Of a DNA stretch of 64,000 bases, positions 50,440 to 58,545 are shown in pieces (within the stretch, counting starts at the first letter, position 1; each line of letters opens with the position of its first letter). Origin of the DNA: Chlamydiales bacterium. Lineage in GTDB: Bacteria > Chlamydiota > Chlamydiia > Chlamydiales > JARBTQ01. Below the pieces are notes generated by a model. It was not told the origin of the DNA, made no database searches, and saw only the letters and a program-made list of their open reading frames with translations. The stretch lies in NCBI GenBank assembly GCA_029240075.1, contig JARBTQ010000006.1, positions 36,610 through 100,609 of the forward strand, read 5' to 3'. The position numbers and the translations under genes were made by a program.

Positions 50440-52887
50440 TTAAGAGAGCAGTAATCTTACACGAAGCTTGCTCATTTGACCTTGTAAATATTCTATAGCT
50501 TCCTCTATCGTATCTTTAATTTCTTTCTGATTTGCTAAAATAAGGGAGAAGTCATGATATGACATTTTTAGATAGGTTAAGCTCATATCAATCCCTTTCA
50601 TCTCTAAAGAAAGGGGTGAAAGAGGATCCAAACATGAAAGAATTTTTGGCTTTAAGTTGCCATTACGAAAATTAAGCCTAGCTCGGTTAAAATAAGGGGT
50701 AATTGAAAAGGCGGGAACAGAATCATGGCCCAGAACAAATTGCTCTAAAGGCCAAAAATTGCTCATCTCAAACTTTAACAATTGGAGCTGCGTGCTTTCT
50801 ATATAAAACATGTCATTAGGGTCGAATTCTAAACCTCGAACTTGTCCGTGAATATGATAAGTTTGATTCAAACCAGCTAACGTGAGAACATCCACTGAAG
50901 AACTTTTCGTATTGGAATATGCTAAAAGTCGTCCATTTATAGAAATAGCATATTCTATGTGATCTATTTTAGGATTCCAGTTTAAAGCTTGATCATTGTG
51001 GAGTACCGTAATCTGATGCTGGTCAGTCAAATTTTGCTTCAAGTATCGCTTAGTATTATTTATCTGGTCATAGCCGATATAGTAGACGTCATTTCGAAAA
51101 ATGGAAAATTTAGTATAAGGGTGTTGAAAAATAATAGAACCAGCTTGAGGTAATCTTAACTGAGGAGCTTGTGTTGGGCTTAAATCAAGACGTTTAAGCT
51201 CATATTTTCCTAATTCCCCTAGTGGATTTGTTACCCAAATCTGGTCTACATCATCAACACAAAGTTGGATCGAATCCAGAGAGGAATCGATGTCAGTTGC
51301 TTGATTCGATAATTGAGATATTTTAAGAGTATTATGAGGGATGTCAAGGGCCATCAGTGTCTTATTGGAAATAATACCCTTTTCAGGATAATCTTGTTGA
51401 GCTACATAGACCAAATAAGATCCGTCACTTTTCAAAGCGTAATTACTAGTACGGCCAGATTTAAGATTTTGAAAAGCATAAGGCGTGCCTAACAAATCAC
51501 AATTTTTGGCATGTAAGTTTATTTTGAAAGGATTAACTAAAAAGTAGTGCTTAATTTTTTGTAGCCAAGTTCTGTTATCGCTTACAAAATACGACGGATT
51601 ACAAAAGATGGTGGGCACTCTTTGAAAAAGATTAGACGAACAGTATGTTTGCTTCATCATGATAGAATAGGTTTTATCTATAAGAAGACCATACTCAATT
51701 GAATTCAAATTTCCCTGCTCTATAAGTGACTTTAACCTCTGAAATAAAGATTGCAAATTCTCTGCAGTTTGAAATTCTTTGCTCTTACCTTTGATATAAG
51801 TAATGGCTCCTAGATGTCTCAAAATGGCTTGATGAGCAACTTTACTGATACTATGTTGGCTATAAATATGTTCTTCATAAGCTTGTAATTCCGGGGATAA
51901 TAGTAAATTTGGTCTGTAAGCTGCTTCTCCCAATTCCTTAATAAATTTATCTTCAGCTGCTAGGAAAGCTTGGCAAGCAGGAAAAGTTTTCATCAACTTA
52001 GCAATCAGAGCCGTACTTTTAAAATGAGGATGAGCCCACTGAAAAACTTCTAAGTTCATAGTCTCTTCTTGAAGATAGAGATTACATTTAAGACCACTGT
52101 AATGTAATTCCTCACCTAAGTTGTAGAGGTCTTTCCATTCTGTGGTTAAGATGTTACTTGTTCCAAGAATTCTTATAACTTCTTTGTATGCTGCCTCGGA
52201 TAATAAAACAAAATCCTTTTGTATTATATCTAAACACACCCATTTTAATTCCTGTATATCCCATTCAACGGCCGTGCGTAATAGATAAGAAACGTTTTCT
52301 TTTTGTACTTGCTTTAAAGCTGTTTCTAAGCATTGATTTCTTAATTTTAAACACTCCACATAATCAGTTAAAAAGAGTATTTCACTAAAATTAATACCTA
52401 AAGGTGGTAATTCACCAATTTCAATAAGATTGATAAAGGACTCAATAACAGCAGGGTCAATATAAGATTTAATCTCATCTAAAAAGGAAAAGTCTAGACA
52501 TTGTTTTATGTTTTCTTCTAAAGGATGAGTAAAAAGTGCTTTAAAATAGGAACTTTGTGCGGCTAAGATCGCTTTATGAACAGGTATAGCTTTAGATTTG
52601 TAATAAATCTTAAAATCTGCAGAAGTTTCAGCTAATAGGGGATTTTCCTTCATCAACTGCTGTAGTTGAGGCAAAGATATTATATTGTTTTCTATATCTT
52701 CAGATGTAATCTTTGCAATTAAAGAAAGTGCTAGATCAAAAGAACAATCCTGTGAAAATAAGGGGTTAAAGATCTCTTTTCTAGCTCCATACATATATTG
52801 ATTATCTAAGCATAAAGAGCTCTCAATGAAAAAAGAAGAGTTACTTGTAATTGGATATGAAAGAGTACTAGGATTAATAGAAACCAT
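50440..52887 (-). CDS. BTB-domain protein with flagellin-like propeller core
   Basis: An 815-residue protein. Residues about 88-200 form a BTB/POZ domain (DFKIYYKSKAIPVHKAILAA, SSYFKALF, ESFINLIEIGELP), followed by a BACK-like helical part (LLRTAVEWDIQELKWVCLDI). BTB domains recruit Cullin-3 in eukaryotes. The second half is homologous to the ankyrin protein downstream: TPYAF, SDGSYLVYVAQQDYPE and NKTLMALDI match IPYAF, ANGRYLFYLAQDSYPE and KQTLMRLEL there. Later blades include SINGRLLAYSN. The helical tail (LEMKGIDMSLTYLKMSYHDF onward) matches the flagellin-like tail. No Sec signal. Likely a host-directed effector that shares ancestry with the flagellin at 20457. Confidence 0.8.
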   Translation of the reverse strand: MVSINPSTLSYPITSNSSFFIESSLCLDNQYMYGARKEIFNPLFSQDCSFDLALSLIAKITSEDIENNIISLPQLQQLMKENPLLAETSADFKIYYKSKAIPVHKAILAAQSSYFKALFTHPLEENIKQCLDFSFLDEIKSYIDPAVIESFINLIEIGELPPLGINFSEILFLTDYVECLKLRNQCLETALKQVQKENVSYLLRTAVEWDIQELKWVCLDIIQKDFVLLSEAAYKEVIRILGTSNILTTEWKDLYNLGEELHYSGLKCNLYLQEETMNLEVFQWAHPHFKSTALIAKLMKTFPACQAFLAAEDKFIKELGEAAYRPNLLLSPELQAYEEHIYSQHSISKVAHQAILRHLGAITYIKGKSKEFQTAENLQSLFQRLKSLIEQGNLNSIEYGLLIDKTYSIMMKQTYCSSNLFQRVPTIFCNPSYFVSDNRTWLQKIKHYFLVNPFKINLHAKNCDLLGTPYAFQNLKSGRTSNYALKSDGSYLVYVAQQDYPEKGIISNKTLMALDIPHNTLKISQLSNQATDIDSSLDSIQLCVDDVDQIWVTNPLGELGKYELKRLDLSPTQAPQLRLPQAGSIIFQHPYTKFSIFRNDVYYIGYDQINNTKRYLKQNLTDQHQITVLHNDQALNWNPKIDHIEYAISINGRLLAYSNTKSSSVDVLTLAGLNQTYHIHGQVRGLEFDPNDMFYIESTQLQLLKFEMSNFWPLEQFVLGHDSVPAFSITPYFNRARLNFRNGNLKPKILSCLDPLSPLSLEMKGIDMSLTYLKMSYHDFSLILANQKEIKDTIEEAIEYLQGQMSKLRVRLLLS

Positions 52888-52992
52888 ACTTTAAGCCCTC
52901 GGTTAAGTCGCAATAGGATCTGGTTATTTAACCAAAGGCTCAATTTTCAACAAGAAAATAAAGGAGGTCGTATGAAGCCCTTTCCCAAATTT

Positions 52993-54756
52993 TTAGTAAA
53001 ATTTAATAATAAAAGTTGTTCCTTCACCTAGATTAGATTTAACAGCAATTGCCCCATTATGTTTTTGTATAGCTAGTTGAACAATCGAAAGCCCTAAGCC
53101 AGCACCTCCTGCTTTACGAGAACGTGCTTTATCAACCCTATAAAAACGTTCAAATATATGAGGTAGATCATCATCAGGAATTCCTACCCCTTTATCTTCG
53201 ATGGCCAACCAAGTACACTTCTCTTGTTCACTTTTTCCAAAGCTTACCTTGAGCGTTGCTGGGCTTGGAGAATATTTTAGGCCGTTTTCCATAAGATTCA
53301 TGATAGCTACTTCTATTAACTGAGGTTCGCCAGAAATATTTATTTGTTGTTCTTGCTCAAACTCTAGAATAATGGTTGCATCAGGATAGGAGGTTAGCAA
53401 AATATCTCGACATTTTTTTGCTATTTCTACAAGCCTACACTCTTGTCTACGAACTAGTTGTTTATTTTCTATTTTGCTTAGAGTTAAGCAACTGTTGATG
53501 ATTTGATTTAATCTCTCTGTATGGTGCAAAATCTTATCTGTGAATATTCTAATTTTATCCAAATCAATATTTTTAGAAGTATTAAGTGTTTCCGCAAACC
53601 CTTGTATAATTGTAATAGGAGTTTTAAGTTCATGCGAAGCATTTGCAATAAAGTCTTTATGTAATTGTAAAACTTTATACTGTTCAGTCTGGTTGTTGAT
53701 AATCAAAACTGCGCCTTTATGTTCAGGAAGAGGGATCGCTGAAACTTGAAAAAAGTTAGCGTTAGCACCCGACTGTAGATAGAGTAGGTCGGAAAGTACA
53801 GTCTGTTTGTCTTGGCATTCGGCTAGAAGTCGATCACACTCTTTTTCCCCTAAATCATGAAATGTGTAGGAAAGCAATTCATGACGTAATTTCCCAAACA
53901 TAGTAACGGCAGATGTATTGGCATACGTAATTACTCGTTCATCATTGATAGCTACAATCCCTTCAATCAAGGATTCTAGCATAGCATTTTTCTCATTTCT
54001 TTCTTGGATGAGATTATTAAATTGAGACTTAATCTTATCGCTTAATTGATTGAGGGTAACGCTAAGCTTATCAAAGTCATCGTGAGAAATAGAATTATGT
54101 ACTGGAATATAAGGTAGCTCAGATTGAGTTCCTTGATAGTAAGGTCTTATAAGTCTAATGATTCTTCGAATAGGTTGAGTGAATCGATAGATCATCATGG
54201 AGCTAAAAAATCCAAATAATAAGAGTAATACAAAGTTTAAACCTATAAATCCTAACTCAAGCCAACGGGCTTCTTTTTTTAAAATGTCTAAAGGAAAAGC
54301 AGTTCGAAGCACTAATAGTTGATTATGAAACAAAAACGATTTTGCAACATAGACTAGGTCTTGTTGAAGCAATTTTGAATATTCTTCATTATACCCCCAT
54401 CCCTTTTGCAAGGCTTCCAAAACTTCAGGATGAACAATCTCTGTTGCTCTAGCTTGACTCTTTTCTGTTGGAGCGTCATTATTTAAACGTTCTGCGTGTG
54501 AGTCATATAATAGTTCACCCTGGGCGTTGATAATAGCCATACGAAAGAATAAATAACGTTCTTTCTCTTGTAAATTTTGAATTAGAATTTCAAGAGAAGG
54601 CTCCTCTTGGATACGGGGAACAAGATGTTCTACTTGTTCTCGTAGTGTCTCCATAGCCATCTTTTCGACCATTATTTTTGAGATCGGGAAGATGATAGAG
54701 ATGATTAGTAGGAAAATGGCGCAGTAGCCTAAGAATAATTTTTTATCGAAACTCAT
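52993..54756 (-). CDS. PhoR-like sensor histidine kinase
   Basis: A 587-residue membrane kinase. Helix 1 lies at about residues 8-28, a periplasmic sensor at about 30-170, helix 2 near 172-195, then HAMP (about 195-255), PAS (about 260-370), HisKA with the phospho-acceptor in NASHELKTPITIIQG, and HATPase_c with MNLMENGLKYSP, DKGVGIPDDDLPHIFERFYR and GGAGLGLSIV. All catalytic boxes are intact. No response-regulator gene is adjacent, so it is an orphan in this window. The domain order is that of PhoR/WalK kinases; the signal is unknown. Confidence 0.9.
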   Translation of the reverse strand: MSFDKKLFLGYCAIFLLIISIIFPISKIMVEKMAMETLREQVEHLVPRIQEEPSLEILIQNLQEKERYLFFRMAIINAQGELLYDSHAERLNNDAPTEKSQARATEIVHPEVLEALQKGWGYNEEYSKLLQQDLVYVAKSFLFHNQLLVLRTAFPLDILKKEARWLELGFIGLNFVLLLLFGFFSSMMIYRFTQPIRRIIRLIRPYYQGTQSELPYIPVHNSISHDDFDKLSVTLNQLSDKIKSQFNNLIQERNEKNAMLESLIEGIVAINDERVITYANTSAVTMFGKLRHELLSYTFHDLGEKECDRLLAECQDKQTVLSDLLYLQSGANANFFQVSAIPLPEHKGAVLIINNQTEQYKVLQLHKDFIANASHELKTPITIIQGFAETLNTSKNIDLDKIRIFTDKILHHTERLNQIINSCLTLSKIENKQLVRRQECRLVEIAKKCRDILLTSYPDATIILEFEQEQQINISGEPQLIEVAIMNLMENGLKYSPSPATLKVSFGKSEQEKCTWLAIEDKGVGIPDDDLPHIFERFYRVDKARSRKAGGAGLGLSIVQLAIQKHNGAIAVKSNLGEGTTFIIKFY

Positions 54757-54979
54757 AATTTGACTAGTCTAGGATAAAGAGATTTATTTTTATTTGGCTT
54801 CTGAAATAACGATTTTGGAAAATTTTGTACATATTTACTCTTTGTGTAGTTCTCAACTGACGAAAAACAAGGAGATTGCTATTCTATTGTTAACTTTGGC
54901 AGAAGGAAGTTTTTGTTGAAATAGAAACTTTAACGATCTAATAAGATTATTTGTTGGATAAGTTTTTATAATTTATTAT

Positions 54980-55000
54980 TTTAATTCATGTTGAATTAAA
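54980..55000. promoter_or_regulatory. AT-only hairpin upstream of yggT
   Basis: TTTAATTCA pairs with TGAATTAAA around a 3-base loop, with further partial pairing outside. It sits 33 bases before the yggT start, in the divergent region with the kinase gene. It may be an operator. Confidence 0.35.
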
Positions 55001-55032
55001 TAAATTCGTTTTCTTAGGCAATAGAGGTTTAA

Positions 55033-55296
55033 ATGGGCTTACTACAAATTGTGACTCTCATCTTTGAAGTCTACAAAATATTTTTAATCTTGCGTATTTT
55101 AAGTTCATGGTTTCCTGAATGGCAAGAGCACCCTTTTGTACTATTCCTACATCATTATACTGAACCTTATTTAGCTATTTTTCGTAAAATAGTACCACCT
55201 CTTGGCTTTCTAGATCTTAGTCCTCTAGTAGCATTTTTTGCCTTATCTATCATACAGAGTTTCATTTTACATTTATTGTCTAATCTTAGGTTTTAA
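55033..55296 (+). CDS. yggT: YggT-family membrane protein
   Basis: An 87-residue protein with two membrane segments and the YggT pattern LILRILSSWFPEWQEHPF, LHHYTEPYLAIFRKIVPPLG and DLSPLVAFFALSIIQ. The family is linked to envelope integrity and osmotic response, with uncertain mechanism. It precedes the dihydrouridine synthase gene by 16 bases, so the two are likely co-transcribed. Confidence 0.85.
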   Translation: MGLLQIVTLIFEVYKIFLILRILSSWFPEWQEHPFVLFLHHYTEPYLAIFRKIVPPLGFLDLSPLVAFFALSIIQSFILHLLSNLRF

Positions 55297-55312
55297 GCAA
55301 AATACAACAAAT

Positions 55313-56296
55313 ATGAATTACTTAAAAAAGCAATTTAAATTGGGCTCACTGGAGCTTCCAAGTAATATCTTTTATGCTCCTCTAGCAGGATGTTCCGATT
55401 ATCCATTTCGCATGATGAGTAAACGGCACGGATCTCCAGGCCTTATGTATTGTGAAATGGTAAAGCTTGACGCGCTAGTACGACACGATGCAAATACCTA
55501 CAAACTTTTAGACTATCATCACTCAATGCACCCTATTGGAGCACAGTTATGCGGTAGTAGACCTGAGCTAGCAGCGGCAGCAGGGAGAACACTTGAAGAT
55601 TTGGGGTTTGACGTAATTGACTTAAATTGTGGATGCCCTGTGGATAAGGTTACAAAAGATGGTAGCGGGTCAGGTTTATTGAAGAATCCACAAAAAATAG
55701 GGGAAATCATCTCAAATCTAGTTGCTGTCGTTAAAATTCCGGTTACAGTAAAAATTCGAGCTGGATGGGATGAGCAAAGTCTGGTAACAGCAGAAATTAC
55801 AGAAATTGCAGAGCAAGCAGGAGCCGTTGCAATCACAGTGCATGGAAGAACACGAGAGCAAGGGTATAAAGGGCCGGCTAATTGGGATCATATTAAACTG
55901 GCTAAACAAGTTGCTAAAAAAATAGCTGTAATTGGCAATGGAGACTTATTTGAACCGGAGGATGCAAAGAAGATGTTTGCGTATACCGGGTGTGATGGGG
56001 TCTTAGTCGCAAGAGGAACTATGGGACAGCCTTGGATTGCCCAAGATATCTATAACTTATTACAGGGAACTCCGATAAATCAACGTACACCAGCTGAATA
56101 TTTACAAGCTTTATTGGAGCATATAGATATCATTTCTGAATATCAAGAGGAGTATGCTGCTGTAGTCGATATTCGTCGGATAGGAAACTGGTATATGAAA
56201 GAAACGCCAGGAGTTAGAGAATTCAGAAATGCCATTAGTCGAGTAGAAACTGTCCAAGAAGCAAAAGATCTGATTAATACTCTATTTCAACTCTAA
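55313..56296 (+). CDS. dusB: tRNA-dihydrouridine synthase (DusB-like)
   Basis: A 327-residue FMN enzyme that reduces specific uridines in tRNA. The core motifs are APLAGCSDYPFRMM, DLNCGCPVDKVTKDGSGSGL (catalytic Cys), VTVKIRAGWD, ITVHGRTREQGYKGPANWD, VIGNGDLF and DGVLVARGTMGQPW. The start is the ATG at 55313; an in-frame extension from 55238 lies inside yggT and is not homologous. Confidence 0.93.
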   Translation: MNYLKKQFKLGSLELPSNIFYAPLAGCSDYPFRMMSKRHGSPGLMYCEMVKLDALVRHDANTYKLLDYHHSMHPIGAQLCGSRPELAAAAGRTLEDLGFDVIDLNCGCPVDKVTKDGSGSGLLKNPQKIGEIISNLVAVVKIPVTVKIRAGWDEQSLVTAEITEIAEQAGAVAITVHGRTREQGYKGPANWDHIKLAKQVAKKIAVIGNGDLFEPEDAKKMFAYTGCDGVLVARGTMGQPWIAQDIYNLLQGTPINQRTPAEYLQALLEHIDIISEYQEEYAAVVDIRRIGNWYMKETPGVREFRNAISRVETVQEAKDLINTLFQL

Positions 56297-56308
56297 GATT
56301 AAAGGTTG

Positions 56309-56344
56309 TGCCCCTACCTGAAATACTATTGTATAATAGGGGCA
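56309..56344. terminator. Bidirectional terminator hairpin
   Basis: TGCCCCTA pairs perfectly with TAGGGGCA around a 20-base loop, between the convergent dusB and methyltransferase genes. Confidence 0.65.
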
Positions 56345-56373
56345 TACGCTTAATCTCAGAAAATAGATTATCC

Positions 56374-57600
56374 TCAGCTAATAGTATATTCTATTAATCT
56401 AGTTTCCAGCCCACCATTAAAAAATCTTTTTTGCTTCTGGATTGGATAACCTACTTCTTGACCTAATTCTTCTTCCATTGTAAAGACATAAGCTTTTGCA
56501 GGCTTAGTCATATTTTTCTTTATAAACGTTCCTAGACGTCGATATAATGAGGGCAAAAGTTCTCTTTCCTCTAACCGCTTTCCATAAGGGGGATTAGTAA
56601 TCAAAAAGGTATAATTTTGATCAGGGGTAGAACGAGCAAAATCACAGCGATGAAGTGTCATATACTCTGTAAGGCCAGCTGCTTCTATGTTTAGTTTGCA
56701 AGCTTCTAGCGTATTGTAATCCATGTCAATCCCGTAAAAATGACCCGGTTTTAAAGGCCTTCTTTGGCTGTCTATTTCGCCTTTAACCACTTCCCATTCT
56801 TGCTCTGAAAATTGTTGGAGGTTGTAGAAACCCCATTTTTCTCTCAAAAAGCCTGGAGCTGTATTGGATGCTATTAAGGCTGCTTCAATCAATAACGTCC
56901 CAGATCCGCAACAAGGATCGCATAAAGTTTCTTCGGCTGAATAGCCACTACTTATTAGTAAAGCAGCTGCTAAAGTTTCTTGTAATGGCGCAACACCAGT
57001 TTTCTTTCGATAACCTCTTTTATGCAAAGGACTCCCCGAAGTGTCTAAACTAAGCGTGACTAAATCCCTTTCTATATAAAGATTAATCTGGATATCTGGC
57101 TCATAACGTTCAATAGAGGGGCGTTTATCAAATTTTTGACGGAATTGATCACAAATAGCATCCTTTACTACCTGTGCCGCGAATAGACTATTACGAAATG
57201 CTTTGGAATGATTTACATTAGCATCTATAGCAAAAGTTTTGTCCAAAGAAATATAACTTAACCAATCAATCTTTTGGGATACTGCATAAAGCTCGTCTCT
57301 TGAGCGGGCTGTAGCTGATATTAAAGGTAATAACACTCGATTAGCTAAACGAGAAGAGTAGTTGATGCGATAAATATCTTTAAGGGCCACGTCTTCAACC
57401 ATCACCCCCGAAAACTGTTTTTTTAATGATTTATAACCTAAGTTTTGAAGCTCTTTCAGGAGGAGTTCCTCTAAGCCGTGAGCGCACGACACAAAAAGCT
57501 TAAACAGAGAGCTTGTAAAACCTTTTTTGTTATGTTTATTGTGGTCTTTAAAAGTTCCTGATAAAAAATTATGTGGGGGGGCTAATGGACGGTTTTTCAT
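56374..57600 (-). CDS. THUMP-domain RNA methyltransferase, RlmL-like
   Basis: A 408-residue enzyme. The THUMP RNA-binding domain (about residues 30-165) shows ISATARSRDELYAVSQKIDW. The methyltransferase (about 195-405) has the UPF0020 pattern: GYRKKTGVAPLQETLAAALL, CDPCCGSGTLLIEAALIA, YGIDMDYNTLEACKLNI and the catalytic ITNPPYGKRL. It corresponds to the N-terminal half of E. coli RlmKL, which makes m2G2445 in 23S rRNA. The exact target here is inferred. The start ATG lies close after an AT-rich gap. Confidence 0.87.
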   Translation of the reverse strand: MKNRPLAPPHNFLSGTFKDHNKHNKKGFTSSLFKLFVSCAHGLEELLLKELQNLGYKSLKKQFSGVMVEDVALKDIYRINYSSRLANRVLLPLISATARSRDELYAVSQKIDWLSYISLDKTFAIDANVNHSKAFRNSLFAAQVVKDAICDQFRQKFDKRPSIERYEPDIQINLYIERDLVTLSLDTSGSPLHKRGYRKKTGVAPLQETLAAALLISSGYSAEETLCDPCCGSGTLLIEAALIASNTAPGFLREKWGFYNLQQFSEQEWEVVKGEIDSQRRPLKPGHFYGIDMDYNTLEACKLNIEAAGLTEYMTLHRCDFARSTPDQNYTFLITNPPYGKRLEERELLPSLYRRLGTFIKKNMTKPAKAYVFTMEEELGQEVGYPIQKQKRFFNGGLETRLIEYTIS

Positions 57601-57708
57601 AACAGCCGATAATTAAAATCTTTGATGAGATATAAAACAATGCTGACATGATAAAGTTAGGATTTTTATTTGCCAAGAAGAATAAGAAATAAGTGAGAGA
57701 ATTTTAGA

Positions 57709-57736
57709 AAAGTAGGGATGAAATGATCCCTACTTT
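57709..57736 (-). terminator. Terminator downstream of hctA
   Basis: A perfect 11-bp stem, AAAGTAGGGAT with ATCCCTACTTT around a 6-base loop, begins about 20 bases after the hctA stop on the minus strand and runs into TTTTCTAAAATT, a usable T-rich tail. Confidence 0.75.
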
Positions 57737-57756
57737 AAAAGAAAAGTGAATTTCAA

Positions 57757-58098
57757 TTACTTCTTCTTGCCGTTATTCTTAGCAGCAGGCATTTTTACAG
57801 CCATACTACTGGAATTAACTTTAGCGGAAGGCTTAGCTTTAGCAGGAGCTTTTGCTGGAGCTTTAGCAGGAGCTTTAGCTTTAGCAGGAGCAGCTTTTTT
57901 AGCTGGCTTTTTCTCTTTATTTTTCTTTTCTTCTGCAATAGACTCTTTACGGTAAATCTTAGCTACTTTTTCGAGTCTGATTGTGCTTGTACGAACTCTT
58001 TGTGCAGCTGCTTTGTTACCAGCAATTGCTTTTTCGAGATCAATCCCGATTTGTTCTAAAAGTTCTTTCATTTCTTTAATGGTGTTATTTAGCGCCAT
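57757..58098 (-). CDS. hctA: Histone H1-like protein Hc1
   Basis: A 113-residue DNA-binding protein that in Chlamydia condenses the nucleoid of the infectious form. The N-terminus (IKEMKELLEQIGIDLEKAIA, GNKAAAQRVRTSTIRLEKVA, KIYRKES) is almost that of C. trachomatis Hc1. A Lys/Ala/Pro-rich tail follows, with AKAPAKAPAKAPAKA repeats. GGGAG precedes the ATG. It is transcribed alone and has its own terminator. Its presence is the strongest phylum marker in the window and implies a biphasic life cycle. Confidence 0.95.
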   Translation of the reverse strand: MALNNTIKEMKELLEQIGIDLEKAIAGNKAAAQRVRTSTIRLEKVAKIYRKESIAEEKKNKEKKPAKKAAPAKAKAPAKAPAKAPAKAKPSAKVNSSSMAVKMPAAKNNGKKK

Positions 58099-58545
58099 TT
58101 TAGTATCTCCCTTTTTGGTTTTTGGTTTTACTTATTAATTATCCTCTTGTGATATATTCTGCAACATATTTTTATAGATGCTAATGAATTTGCCTACTTG
58201 ATGGCGCATTCTTAGTTCGTAGGATATTTAAAAGAATTCGTTTATAATATATTATCAGCACTATAGATGCAAAAAAAAATGCAAAGTTTTTTACAGAAAA
58301 ATTTTTTTAGAAAATTGAGCTTTTTTTAAAAAATTGTACTTTACCTTGAGAAGATACTGGCTAAAAGATTGAAGTTTTGTAGAGTCTTACTTGAAAAAAT
58401 TAGTAAAACGGGCGTAAATTACTAAAAAGCGGTGGAGATAAATGTTGCAAATGGATGATAACAGATATCAAAACAGTAATTAACGTTCCGTTATACATCT
58501 TGCATATACGTTCGTTCGGTAGGCAATAAAAAATGTGGTTTAAAG
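58099..58545. promoter_or_regulatory. Divergent region of hctA and TPR gene
   Basis: About 450 bases, very AT-rich, with long A and T runs near 58270-58335. On the minus strand it contains a possible hctA promoter (58138-58164). For the plus-strand gene at 58546 no clear promoter is seen. Confidence 0.45.
58138..58164 (-). promoter_or_regulatory. Possible sigma-66-type promoter of hctA
   Basis: On the minus strand TTGCAG (58164-58159) and GATAAT (58143-58138) are separated by 15 bases, or 16 with ATAATT, and lie about 40 bases upstream of the hctA start. Both hexamers are good matches but the spacing is short. Confidence 0.35.

Noticed and set aside
55238..55312. N-terminal extension of dusB
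   Set aside because: It lies within yggT and lacks similarity to Dus proteins, while an ATG at 55313 matches the family start.
57746..57955. Ala/Gly-rich plus-strand frame resembling a membrane protein
   Set aside because: It is the complement of the repetitive hctA tail.
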